Origin: an uncultured Paracoccaceae bacterium
GTDB taxonomy: Bacteria > Pseudomonadota > Alphaproteobacteria > Rhodobacterales > Rhodobacteraceae
NCBI GenBank assembly: GCA_947500775.1
Contig: CANMTD010000007.1
Coordinates: forward strand, 62,001-126,000
Reading direction: 5' to 3'
DNA length: 64,000 nucleotides
Shown here: in pieces, positions 16,298 to 24,517 of the stretch
Numbering within the stretch: position 1 is the first letter of the stretch
How the letters are laid out: each line of letters opens with the position of its first letter
The notes under the pieces: model-generated
What the model was told of the DNA's origin: nothing
The model's input: the letters and a program-made list of their open reading frames with translations, nothing else
Databases searched by the model: none
Translations under genes and position numbers: made by a program

Positions 16298-17794
16298 TTA
16301 TATCGTCTGGTCGTAGTCCCCCACTGCGGGTTCGGTGCGGATCACGTCGTCCATCTCTTTGAAAATCGTGTACAACTCGGCGTTGCTGTTCGAACTTTCA
16401 CAGACGACAACCAGATTCGGGGTGTTTGACGAGGCGCGTACCAAAGCCCAAGACCCGTTGTCCAGGATCACCCGGGCGCCGTTCACGGTGACGATGTTCG
16501 CGATCTTGCGGCCTGCGAATATGTCGCCAGCCTTGGCCTTCGCCTCCAGCCTGTCGACCAGACGCGCCAGCACGTCATATTTGTCGGAATCGGCGCAATA
16601 GGGGGACATCGTGGGGGTGGAATAGGTCTTGGGCAGGGCCTTGCGCAGGTCCGACATCGATTTGCCGGGGTTGCGGTCCAGCAGCTTGCAAAGCTCGACC
16701 GCGACGCGCAGGCCACAGTCATAGCCGCGCCCGATCGGTTCGGCCAAATAGTAATGCCCCGATTTTTCAAAGCCCGCCAGCGCGCCCAAATCCCGGACCC
16801 GGCGTTTCATGTGGCTGTGGCCGGTTTTCCAGTAATCTGCCTTGGCGCCCGATTTTTGCAACTCGGGGTCGCTGGCAAACAGGCCGGTGGATTTCACATC
16901 GGCGACAAAGGTGGCGCCGGGGTAAAGCCTGCTGAGGTCGCGGGCCATGATCACGCCGACCTTATCGGCAAAAATCTCTTGCCCCTCATCATCGACGACG
17001 CCGCAGCGATCGCCATCGCCGTCAAAGCCAAGCGCCAGATCGGCACCGCTGGCGTTCAGCGTGTCGGACATATCGTGCAGCATGCGCATGTCTTCGGGGT
17101 TGGGGTTGTAGTTGGGAAAGCGGTAATCCAGCGCGGTGTGGCTGGGCACGACCTCGACCCCGATGCGTTTCAGAACCTGCGGTGCAAAGGCCGAGGCGGT
17201 GCCGTTGCCGGTGGCGCAAACGACCTTAAGCGGGCGGGACATTCTGAAATCGCCGACCAGATCGTCCAGATAGGCCTTCATCACGCCATCCGCAAAGTCA
17301 TAAGACCCGCCGTCACGGGCCACGGTTTCGCCGTTCAGCACGATATCGCGCAGTTCGGCCATCTCATCCGGGCCGTGGGTCAGGGGGCGGTCAAAGCCCA
17401 TTTTGACCCCGGTCCAGCCGTTGGGGTTGTGGCTGGCCGTGACCATGGCCACGGCAGGCACGTCCAGATGGAACTGGCTGAAATAGGCCATCGGGGACAG
17501 GGCCGGGCCGATATCCCGGACCTGGATGCCCGCCCGCATCAGCCCCAGCATCAGGGCGTTTTTGACCGACAGCGAATATTCGCGGTAATCATTGCCGACG
17601 GCGATGACGGGGGCGATACCGTGTCGGTGCATCTGCGTGCCCAGCCCCATGCCAAGGGCGGTGATGCCCGGCAGGTTGATGGCATCGGGGTATTTCCAGC
17701 GCGCGTCGTATTCGCGGAACCCGGCAGGGTCGATCATCGCGTCGCGCAGGAATTCCCACGTGTTCTGGATGACTTCGGGCAGGGGGGGCTTCAC
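16298..17794 (-). CDS. phosphomannomutase/phosphoglucomutase
   Basis: A 498-residue alpha-D-phosphohexomutase of normal length. The phosphoserine loop TASHNPNGW (near residue 118), the metal loop DGDGDRCG (near residue 255), the sugar-binding loop FEKSGHYY and the phosphate-binding C-terminal RASSNTPNL are all intact. It interconverts hexose 1- and 6-phosphates and so supplies nucleotide-sugar precursors. It starts 25 bases after kdsA and is the last gene of the leftward capsule-export operon, so its product probably feeds the exported polysaccharide. Confidence 0.93.
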   Translation of the reverse strand: MKPPLPEVIQNTWEFLRDAMIDPAGFREYDARWKYPDAINLPGITALGMGLGTQMHRHGIAPVIAVGNDYREYSLSVKNALMLGLMRAGIQVRDIGPALSPMAYFSQFHLDVPAVAMVTASHNPNGWTGVKMGFDRPLTHGPDEMAELRDIVLNGETVARDGGSYDFADGVMKAYLDDLVGDFRMSRPLKVVCATGNGTASAFAPQVLKRIGVEVVPSHTALDYRFPNYNPNPEDMRMLHDMSDTLNASGADLALGFDGDGDRCGVVDDEGQEIFADKVGVIMARDLSRLYPGATFVADVKSTGLFASDPELQKSGAKADYWKTGHSHMKRRVRDLGALAGFEKSGHYYLAEPIGRGYDCGLRVAVELCKLLDRNPGKSMSDLRKALPKTYSTPTMSPYCADSDKYDVLARLVDRLEAKAKAGDIFAGRKIANIVTVNGARVILDNGSWALVRASSNTPNLVVVCESSNSNAELYTIFKEMDDVIRTEPAVGDYDQTI

Positions 17795-17819
17795 TGCCGG
17801 TCTCGCTGTTTTGTCTGGG

Positions 17820-18653
17820 TCAAAGTGTTATGGGGTTGGCTTTCGCCAGTTTGTCGAAGGCCATCAGCGTGTCGATCAAGGCGGGCATCTGGTTCAGATA
17901 GATCATGTTCGGGCCATCGCAGGGGGCGTTGTCCGGATCCTGATGCGTTTCGGTGAAAACGGCGGCGACACCCGTGGCGACGGCGGCGCGGGCCAGAACG
18001 GGCGCAAATTCGCGCTGGCCGCCCGACGCCCCGCCCAATCCGCCGGGCTGGGCCACCGCATGGGTGGCGTCCATCACCACCGGATAACCTGTGCGCGCCA
18101 TTTCCGGCAGGGACTGCATGTCGACCACCAGACGGTTATAGCCAAAGCTGACCCCGCGTTCGGTCAGCAGGATGCGCTTGTTCCCGGTGCTTTCGATCTT
18201 GGCGACAACATTCGGCATGTCCCACGGCGCTAGGAACTGCCCCTTTTTCACGTTGATGGCGGCACCCGTCTGGCCCGCAGCCTTCAACAGCGCGGTCTGG
18301 CGGCACAGGAATGCGGGGATCTGCAGAATGTCGCAGACCTCGGCCACGGGGGCGCATTGTTCTTTTTCATGGATGTCGGTCAGGACCGGCACGCCGATGG
18401 TTTCCTTGACCGACTGCAGCACGGCCAGCCCCTTTTCCAGCCCCAGCGCGGGGGCGGCATTGACCGAGGTGCGGTTCGCTTTGTCATAGCTGCCTTTGAA
18501 CACGAACTGCGCGCCCGCGGCATCGCAGGCCTCTTTCAGGGTGCCGGCGATCATCTGGGCGTGATCGGCGGATTCCAACTGGCAGGGGCCAGCGATAAGG
18601 GTCAGGGGCCGCGTGTTGGAAACGGTCAGCCCGCCAATGTTTACGTCAAGCAT
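17820..18653 (-). CDS. kdsA: 3-deoxy-8-phosphooctulonate synthase
   Basis: A 277-residue enzyme that condenses phosphoenolpyruvate with arabinose 5-phosphate to Kdo-8-phosphate. The family marks are IAGPCQLES at the N-terminus, FKGSYDKANRTS, PVLTDIHE, LQIPAFLCRQT, NVKKGQFLAPWD and VMDATHAVAQPGG. It begins one base after the kpsE stop, so it belongs to the capsule-export operon rather than to a lipid A cluster. That placement suggests that the Kdo made here serves at least partly as capsule linker. Confidence 0.97.
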   Translation of the reverse strand: MLDVNIGGLTVSNTRPLTLIAGPCQLESADHAQMIAGTLKEACDAAGAQFVFKGSYDKANRTSVNAAPALGLEKGLAVLQSVKETIGVPVLTDIHEKEQCAPVAEVCDILQIPAFLCRQTALLKAAGQTGAAINVKKGQFLAPWDMPNVVAKIESTGNKRILLTERGVSFGYNRLVVDMQSLPEMARTGYPVVMDATHAVAQPGGLGGASGGQREFAPVLARAAVATGVAAVFTETHQDPDNAPCDGPNMIYLNQMPALIDTLMAFDKLAKANPITL

Positions 18654-18654
18654 G

Positions 18655-20244
18655 TCAGCCGGATACCTGTTCTCTGAGGATGGAGGCGGTCATTGATATC
18701 ATCAGGTATATGCCCGCGAATATCAGCATCGCCAAGAGTGTGTTTTCAAATGCGCGGGGATACGTCGGTTCATCCGGGGCAACCGGGATCACGCCCAGCG
18801 ACAGATAACGGACCTGCCGGTTTGCTTCGACCCGCGCGGTTTCCAGCTGTTGCAGCGATTGCTGCAACATCATCTGCCGCGTTTCCAGATCAAGTTCGGC
18901 AATCCGCAATTCGCCCGAGATATTGGCCAGCGACGTGGCCCCATCGACGGTTTCGGTCATCGAGGCGCGCAGCTCGGCGATCAGGGCCTCCAACCGCTGG
19001 ATGTCGCCCCTGATCCCATCGACGCGGGCCTGATTGGGGCGGGCGTTGTCCAGCAACCCCTGCAATTGCAGGTTCTTTTCGTTCAACTGGGTTTCAAAGT
19101 TTGAAATCTGGCCCATCAGGGCGGCGGTTTCGCTGGCGGGGTCCAGAACGCCCAATTGTTCCTGTAGTGTCAGCACACGTTTCTGCGCGTCGCGCATCTT
19201 GTTTTCGGCATCTTCAAAGCTTTCGCGCGCACCGCTCATCTGATCTTCGCGCAGGCGCTGGGTCAGGCCGTCCACCCGTTCTTCGGCATAGGAAATCAGC
19301 GCGCTGGAAAAGGCCTCGCTGACCGCAGGATCGGCTGCGATCACCTCCATTTTCAGGATGCCTTCGGTCGGGTCATAGCCGATTTTGACGTTGCGTTTGT
19401 AGGTCTTATAGGCGCGTTCGTCGGTTGAATCCGCTTCCAGCCGCTGGATCGGGTCGATCTCGGGCTGGCTGAAATGGGCCTTGAACCCCAGATCGGCATC
19501 CAGCCGCCGCATGGCGTCGCGCGATTGCAGATACCCCTGCACCTGCGTTGAATCCTGTTGCACCGCAAGCCCGGTGCCCGAGAACAGGCTGCCCAGCCCG
19601 CCTGCGGCCTGACTTTCGGCCTGTTGGATCACAAATTCGGATTTCGTGGCATACATCGGGGTCGCCATGACGAAATAATAGTACCCTGCCAGCAATGTCG
19701 GCAGCATCACAAAGGCGACCAGCCGGGCCAGCATAAGCGCCATTTTGCGGCGGCGGCGGCGGGCGATGTCCTGCTGTATCTGGATGATCTCGCGGGCATG
19801 CGTGCCCGATCCGCCCTCGGTCGAGGGCAGTTGCGCCGGGCGCTGTGGCACGGTTTGCGGCAGTTGTGGCGGGGTGGGGTCCGCTTTGTCCCCGGCGGGG
19901 TTCCCGTCGACCACCAGTTCCAGCATATTGGCGCGTTTGAACGGATCGATGCCCCGTTTGCGCAGCACCCGCACCGCGTCAAAATCCGAGGTCGCCGCCA
20001 GCCCGTGTTTCTGGGCAATTCGCCGGGCCATGCGCAGCTGTCGACCTGTCAGCCCCTCTTTGCGAATCTCGGTTATGTCCAGTTGCGGGTTGGGTGCCGC
20101 CGCGTCAGGGGCCGTATCGGCCGCAGGCGTCGCCGCCTGTGCAGCGGTGGCATCCTGTTCGGGGACAGGTGGCACGCCCGGCGATGGGCTGTCGGTCCCA
20201 TTGCGGCGAATGCGGAATTTCTTAGCCTTGGGTTTCATAGTCAT
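18655..20244 (-). CDS. kpsE: capsule polysaccharide export inner-membrane protein (KpsE/Wzz type)
   Basis: A 529-residue polysaccharide co-polymerase/export protein. A 165-residue cytoplasmic extension, Pro/Ala-rich and then basic (EGLTGRQLRMARRIAQKHGL, RKRGIDPFKRANML), precedes the first membrane helix at about residues 168-188. The periplasmic part begins YATKSEFVIQQ and holds long coiled coils about 300-470; a second helix lies at about 500-522 next to the family's Pro-rich segment (PVAPDEPTYPRAFEN). KpsE links the ABC exporter to the outer-membrane channel. It overlaps the kpsT gene by 23 bases. No kpsM permease lies in the window. Confidence 0.9.
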   Translation of the reverse strand: MTMKPKAKKFRIRRNGTDSPSPGVPPVPEQDATAAQAATPAADTAPDAAAPNPQLDITEIRKEGLTGRQLRMARRIAQKHGLAATSDFDAVRVLRKRGIDPFKRANMLELVVDGNPAGDKADPTPPQLPQTVPQRPAQLPSTEGGSGTHAREIIQIQQDIARRRRRKMALMLARLVAFVMLPTLLAGYYYFVMATPMYATKSEFVIQQAESQAAGGLGSLFSGTGLAVQQDSTQVQGYLQSRDAMRRLDADLGFKAHFSQPEIDPIQRLEADSTDERAYKTYKRNVKIGYDPTEGILKMEVIAADPAVSEAFSSALISYAEERVDGLTQRLREDQMSGARESFEDAENKMRDAQKRVLTLQEQLGVLDPASETAALMGQISNFETQLNEKNLQLQGLLDNARPNQARVDGIRGDIQRLEALIAELRASMTETVDGATSLANISGELRIAELDLETRQMMLQQSLQQLETARVEANRQVRYLSLGVIPVAPDEPTYPRAFENTLLAMLIFAGIYLMISMTASILREQVSG

Positions 20245-20881
20245 ACAGCCTTTTCGCCTCTTCCAAGGTGTCGAAATGATACATCTGCCCGTCTTTTAGC
20301 ACAGATGCCGAGCGACAGAATTTTTCCAGTGTCGCGGGCTGGTGCGATACGATCACCACTGTGGTTCGTTCCAGCCGTTCGCGCAGGATCGATCCGGCCT
20401 TGCGGTTGAATTCGACATCGGTGGATGATGGCATGCCTTCGTCGATCAGATACATGTCGAAATCAAGCGCCAGCATCAGTGAAAAACAAAACCGCGACCG
20501 CATGCCCGAACTGTAGGTGCCCAGCGGCATGTCGAAATATTCGTCAAGCCCGCACAGCCAGCGTGAAAACGCTTCGACATAGTCGGGGTCCAGACCATAA
20601 AGCCGGGCGATATAGCGGGCGTTTTCAGTGCCGGTATGGCGGCTGACCACGCCCCCCATGAACCCCAGCGGAAAGGAAATGCGGCACCCGCGGTGGATGG
20701 ACCCTTCGTCCGGCTTTTCCAGACCGGCCATCATGTTGATCAGCGTGGTCTTGCCGGTGCCGTTGGGGGCCAGAATGCCCAGCGAATTCCCCAGTTCCAC
20801 GCGAAAGGACACGCGATCAAGGATCACCTTGCGCTGCTTGCCCGTCCAGAAGGACTTACTGACATCTACAAATTCCAACAT
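20222..20881 (-). CDS. kpsT: capsule polysaccharide ABC transporter ATP-binding protein
   Basis: A 219-residue ATPase of KpsT length. Walker A is APNGTGKTTL (an Ala where Gly is usual), the signature is YSSGMRSRF, Walker B MYLIDEG and the switch His in VIVSHQ. It energises export of group 2-type capsule through KpsM. It opens the leftward kpsT-kpsE-kdsA-phosphohexomutase operon, with its promoter probably in 20890-21030. The permease partner KpsM is not encoded adjacent and must lie elsewhere. Confidence 0.93.
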   Translation of the reverse strand: MLEFVDVSKSFWTGKQRKVILDRVSFRVELGNSLGILAPNGTGKTTLINMMAGLEKPDEGSIHRGCRISFPLGFMGGVVSRHTGTENARYIARLYGLDPDYVEAFSRWLCGLDEYFDMPLGTYSSGMRSRFCFSLMLALDFDMYLIDEGMPSSTDVEFNRKAGSILRERLERTTVVIVSHQPATLEKFCRSASVLKDGQMYHFDTLEEAKRLYDYETQG

Positions 20882-21034
20882 CTACTCGTCCTGACACGGC
20901 TTCACACGCCGTGTGGGTTGCGCGGTGCCACCCTTTTCTTGTTGCCGAAGCTTATACCGCTCATCTGGCCATATTATGTCGGGTCAGGCGCCTAATTTAC
21001 AATGAAGATTGTCGAACCCGTGATCCAGATTACA

Positions 21035-21064
21035 AAGAAACCGGCCTGATTGGGCCGGTTTCTT
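21035..21064 (-). terminator. terminator after nhaA
   Basis: A perfect 12-bp stem AAGAAACCGGCC/GGCCGGTTTCTT (21035-21046 and 21053-21064) with a six-base loop lies 24 bases after the nhaA stop. The U-tract on the minus strand is TTTCTTTG, so the signal is fair; the symmetric A/T flanks could act in both directions. Confidence 0.8.
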
Positions 21065-21088
21065 GCGGGGAATTTTTATGATCTGGCG

Positions 21089-22369
21089 TCAGGCGTTCTG
21101 TTTTTCGACCTTCAGAAGCTTGCCCGCGACAATCGCGATGATTGCGGCAAAGAAGCTGAACAGCGCGCCCATCTTGGCGGCATCCTGTACTCTGACACCT
21201 TCCAGCTGCACGCTGCCGTCAAAGGCGACAGAGGCGATGAACAGCGACACGGTAAAGCCGATGGCGGCCACGCAGCCGATCACGAACAGGTCCACCGTCC
21301 GCATTCCGGCGGGCAGGCCCAGCCGCATCGGATGCGCCGCAAACCAGCCAAACAGCAGCACGCCCACCGGTTTGCCGATGATCAGACCGGCCAGAACCAG
21401 CCATGTGGGCGATCCGATCGACGAAAACTCGACGCCCGCGTTCAGCAGGCCGAAGAAGAACAGGATCACCTCGACCGGGTGCTTCAGCATATGTTCGATG
21501 TGGTTCAGCAGGTCAGTCAGATATTGTTCGGCTTCCGAGAAGATACCGAAGGCGCGATCCGCGTGCGGGATGGTCGGCACGATGGGCAACAGCCCCAATG
21601 CGGGGTGCAGCCCGGCCTCTTGAAAGCCGTACCAGCTCAGCGCGCCGGCGACCAGATAGGGCCAGAACGACAATGTCTGGCGCATCCACGAAGATTTCGG
21701 GCGCAGCTGATCGCCGCGGTCCATCTTGCGGGGCAGCCAGTTGAACAGCAGATAAACGGCAATGGCCGAGGCGAGCGACAGCAGCAACCATTCGGGCGCC
21801 AGTTCGCCGCTGGGGTAAAACACCGCCAGAATGATCAGCCCGGCCGCGTCATCCGCGATGGCCAGCAACAGCAGGAACCGCACCGCCGGGTGCCCGGCAC
21901 CAAAGACGACGCGCCCGACAAGATAGGAAAACGCGATGTCGGTGGCGGTGGGTATGGCCCAGCCGCGGCTGACCGCGTCATAGGTTTCCGATCCCAGGAT
22001 CATCGCCAGCCCCAGATATACCGCGATCGGCCCGATCATCCCGCCCAGCGTGGCAAACAGCGGGGTTGCGGCTTTTTTACCGCGCAGCGAGCCGTTTTTC
22101 AGGATGATCGCTTCCCAGACCTCTTTCGCCGCGATGGCAAAGAAAAAGGCCATCAGGACGTCATTGACCAGATAATGCAGGGTCAGCGTGCGGTGGATAT
22201 GGCCATGTTCGTCGGCATGGGCGTGGCCGATGATGAAATCGTCGATCAGTACGAATTCGACGAAGTCATGATAGGAATGCGCATCGATATTGGCCCAGAC
22301 CAGCGCGATCAATGCGCCCGCGATCAACAGCAGGGAATAATTCGTTACAAAATTCCAGACCCGATACAT
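21089..22369 (-). CDS. nhaA: Na+/H+ antiporter NhaA
   Basis: A 426-residue protein with about twelve membrane helices. The conserved TDIAF and the paired aspartates in LLAIADDAAGL (equivalent to Asp163/Asp164 of the E. coli protein) are intact, as are AKEVWEA and the C-terminal GIGFTVSLFIA-type helix (AAIGFTVSLFIASVAF). It exchanges cytoplasmic Na+ for external protons, useful in marine salinity. A His-rich loop (HAHADEHGHIHR, residues 49-60) precedes helix two and could contribute to pH sensing; that is speculation. It is monocistronic with its own terminator. Confidence 0.96.
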   Translation of the reverse strand: MYRVWNFVTNYSLLLIAGALIALVWANIDAHSYHDFVEFVLIDDFIIGHAHADEHGHIHRTLTLHYLVNDVLMAFFFAIAAKEVWEAIILKNGSLRGKKAATPLFATLGGMIGPIAVYLGLAMILGSETYDAVSRGWAIPTATDIAFSYLVGRVVFGAGHPAVRFLLLLAIADDAAGLIILAVFYPSGELAPEWLLLSLASAIAVYLLFNWLPRKMDRGDQLRPKSSWMRQTLSFWPYLVAGALSWYGFQEAGLHPALGLLPIVPTIPHADRAFGIFSEAEQYLTDLLNHIEHMLKHPVEVILFFFGLLNAGVEFSSIGSPTWLVLAGLIIGKPVGVLLFGWFAAHPMRLGLPAGMRTVDLFVIGCVAAIGFTVSLFIASVAFDGSVQLEGVRVQDAAKMGALFSFFAAIIAIVAGKLLKVEKQNA

Positions 22370-22437
22370 AGCGTACTCCCAGTTTATTTTCCCCTGAACT
22401 AATCGAAGTCAGGAACTGGGGCAACCACTGGTGCAAT

Positions 22438-23475
22438 TCAGGCAATAAGGTTCCAGATGATCCCGGCGATCAGTGACCCAGAGAAGGCAAATCCAAGATA
22501 GGCCGCGAATACCCGGGGTTTGACCAAGGCCCAGACCGCGATGGCGGCCGGGATACAGCTGACCCCGCCTGCGACCATAAAGGACATCGCGGCGCCATTG
22601 CTCATGCCCTGCTGCAACAGCGTATCGACCAGCGGCACGGCGGCATAGCCGTTCAGATAGGCAGGCCCGCCCACCAGCGCCCCCAGCAGGATCGGGCGCA
22701 GCCCGTCGCCGCCCAGAACCGTCGCGACCATTTCGGCGGGCACATATTCCAGCATCAGCGCCTCGAACATATAGGCCAGCAACAGCCATTTCCCCAGAAA
22801 CAGGGCGTTTTCCACCACGGTTTCGCGAAAGATGCCGCGCCGGGGGGCTTCGTGCCAGAAGGCCCAGACGGGTTTGCCCGAAAACGCCGACGGGCTGCCA
22901 CAGCAGGACGAACAGGATTTCTTTTGCGGTTTCAGCGGGTCGGCAAAGACCGGCGATTGGGCCAGCGCCATGGTGGCAAAGCCGCCCATCATGCCGATGC
23001 CAACCGCTGCCATGGTTTTGGCCACGGCGAATTCGATCCCCAATGTGCCCGAGGTGATCAGGAACATCGCCGGGTCCATCAGAGGCGAGGCCAGCCAAAA
23101 GGCCATGACCGCCGCCAAAGGTGCCCCGACCGCCAGAAGGGCGGCGATAAAGGGGATCACCTCGCACGAACAGAACGGCGACAAACCGCCCATCAGTGCG
23201 GCCAATATGATCATCCGGCCGGTGCGCCCCTCAAAGGCTTTGGCCAGCAGGGTCTCGGCCCCCGAAGCCTTGAGGTACCCGACCGCCAGCACCGCAAAGA
23301 CGATGAACATGCCGGTGTGCAGCAACGCGCGCGCCGCGAAATCCAACGTCGGCCAGACCTGAGCCGGATCGAACAGCGCCAGCACCAGCGGGATCAGCAG
23401 GATTGCCAGCCACGCCTTGTCCAGACGTTTCCACAACAGTGGCAGGCGGGGCGGGGTCAGGGGCGTGTCAGTCAT
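22438..23475 (-). CDS. DUF318-type metal/metalloid efflux permease
   Basis: A 345-residue permease, taking the ATG at 23475 that overlaps the upstream ArsR gene by eight bases. About eight helices, with SPFCSCEVIPFIAALL (Cys102, Cys104) in the first half and GGPAYLNGYAAVPLVDTLL in the second, identify the UPF0718 family. A cytoplasmic loop carries KKSCSSCCGS (Cys188, Cys191, Cys192), a thiol cluster absent from the other permease at 11435. Members near ArsR genes export Zn/Cu or arsenicals; which one is not readable here. The pair forms a compact self-regulated operon. Confidence 0.88.
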   Translation of the reverse strand: MTDTPLTPPRLPLLWKRLDKAWLAILLIPLVLALFDPAQVWPTLDFAARALLHTGMFIVFAVLAVGYLKASGAETLLAKAFEGRTGRMIILAALMGGLSPFCSCEVIPFIAALLAVGAPLAAVMAFWLASPLMDPAMFLITSGTLGIEFAVAKTMAAVGIGMMGGFATMALAQSPVFADPLKPQKKSCSSCCGSPSAFSGKPVWAFWHEAPRRGIFRETVVENALFLGKWLLLAYMFEALMLEYVPAEMVATVLGGDGLRPILLGALVGGPAYLNGYAAVPLVDTLLQQGMSNGAAMSFMVAGGVSCIPAAIAVWALVKPRVFAAYLGFAFSGSLIAGIIWNLIA

Positions 23476-23812
23476 GGCTATGGCCTTTGTGTGTGTGATC
23501 GGCATCGGCGCAGCATTCGGACAGCAGGAACTGCGACAGCTCCTCCATCTCGTCATAGGCTGCCCCGACGCAGATGATGGAGCGGCCCTGTTTCAACTGG
23601 CTGACCAGCCCGGCCTGCGTCAGAATCTTCATGTGATGGGTCAGCGTCGATCCGGTGATCCCGCTGCGTTCACCCAGCTGCCCGATCGACAACCCGTCCG
23701 GCCCCGCCCGCACCAGACAGCGCAGCACGCTGAGCCGCTGTTCAGACCCAAGGGCCGCAAAGGTCGAGGCCGCGCGGGCCAGACTCAGATCATGTGTGTC
23801 ATCATGTTTCAT
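23468..23812 (-). CDS. ArsR/SmtB-family metalloregulator with His-rich tail
   Basis: A 114-residue winged-helix repressor. The HTH is LSIGQLGERSGITGSTLTHH. The sensing ligands look C-terminal: SECCADADHTHKGHSHD has Cys100-Cys101 and four His in the last 13 residues, plus a His/Asp-rich N-terminus (MKHDDTHD). A Cys/His mix points to Zn(II), Cd(II) or a similar borderline metal rather than As(III). It is first gene of the operon with the permease and its start codon lies inside an AT-rich dyad that may be its own operator. Confidence 0.88.
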   Translation of the reverse strand: MKHDDTHDLSLARAASTFAALGSEQRLSVLRCLVRAGPDGLSIGQLGERSGITGSTLTHHMKILTQAGLVSQLKQGRSIICVGAAYDEMEELSQFLLSECCADADHTHKGHSHD

Positions 23813-23842
23813 ATTTCTATATTTCTAATATTCTAGAAATAT
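23811..23842. promoter_or_regulatory. candidate ArsR/SmtB operator
   Basis: ATATTTCTA (23819-23827) and TAGAAATAT (23834-23842) form a perfect 9-bp dyad spaced by six bases, and a further direct copy, ATATTTCTAT, lies at 23811-23820 across the start codon of the leftward regulator. AT-rich dyads of this shape are usual SmtB/ArsR sites. The stretch also separates divergent genes, so it may affect the rightward uracil-DNA-glycosylase-like gene. Confidence 0.6.
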
Positions 23843-23881
23843 GGCAAGAGAAAAATTGGCACAGGCCGGAATTTCTTCTAA

Positions 23882-24517
23882 ATGATGGGAATGACCGAAG
23901 AAAATCCCGCCTTCTCAGAGCTGACCACTGCGATGTCGGCCTGCACCCTGTGCGCCGATCGCTTTGCCGCAACCGCCACCGGGCACAGACCGCGCCCGGT
24001 TCTGTGGTTCCGCCCCGGCGCGCGGATCGTGGTGGCGGGGCAGGCGCCGGGGATGCGGGTGCATAAGGCGGGCAAGCCGTTCTTTGACCCCTCGGGCGAC
24101 CGGCTGCGCGACTGGATGGGGGTGGACGCGGCCGCGTTTTACGACCGCGACCGGGTGTCGGTCCTGCCAATGGCCTTCTGTTTTCCGGGCTATGACGCCA
24201 AGGGATCGGACCTGCCGCCGCCGCCGATCTGCGCCAGAACATGGCATGGCGATGTCATGCGCCACATGGGGGATGTGCCGCTGACCCTGTTGGTGGGGGG
24301 CTATGCCCAGAAATGGCATCTGGGCAAATCCGTAAAGGGGGTGACCGAAACCGTGGCGGCCTGGCGCGATCACGCCCCGCGCGTCTTTCCCTTGCCGCAT
24401 CCGTCGTGGCGCAATACAGCCTGGTTGAAGAAAAACCCGTGGTTCGAGGCAGAGGTCCTGCCCGCGCTGCGCGCCCGTGTCCAAAAGGTGATGAATGCCC
24501 GATCAGACGGTTCTTGA
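23882..24517 (+). CDS. uracil-DNA-glycosylase-family protein with [4Fe-4S] cysteines
   Basis: A 211-residue protein of the family 4/5 UDG superfamily. Cys21, Cys24, Cys100 and Cys117 have the spacing of the [4Fe-4S] cluster of family 4 enzymes. The first active-site motif is GQAPGMRVHKAG rather than GEAPGxxED, and the C-terminal motif is LPHPSWRN. These enzymes hydrolyse uracil or related bases from DNA, but the altered first motif leaves the substrate open. Its last codons overlap the SseB-like gene, so the two are co-translated. Confidence 0.85.
   Translation: MMGMTEENPAFSELTTAMSACTLCADRFAATATGHRPRPVLWFRPGARIVVAGQAPGMRVHKAGKPFFDPSGDRLRDWMGVDAAAFYDRDRVSVLPMAFCFPGYDAKGSDLPPPPICARTWHGDVMRHMGDVPLTLLVGGYAQKWHLGKSVKGVTETVAAWRDHAPRVFPLPHPSWRNTAWLKKNPWFEAEVLPALRARVQKVMNARSDGS

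Noticed and set aside
16754-17956. 400-codon plus-strand frame
   Set aside because: Antisense to the phosphohexomutase gene, which has all catalytic motifs.
20222-20244. 23-base overlap of kpsT and kpsE as possible frameshift fusion
   Set aside because: Each frame has its own start, stop and full-length domain set, so ordinary gene overlap explains it.
21050-22402. 450-codon plus-strand frame
   Set aside because: Antisense to nhaA; rich in Gln, Arg and His with no fold, and it reads through the nhaA terminator.
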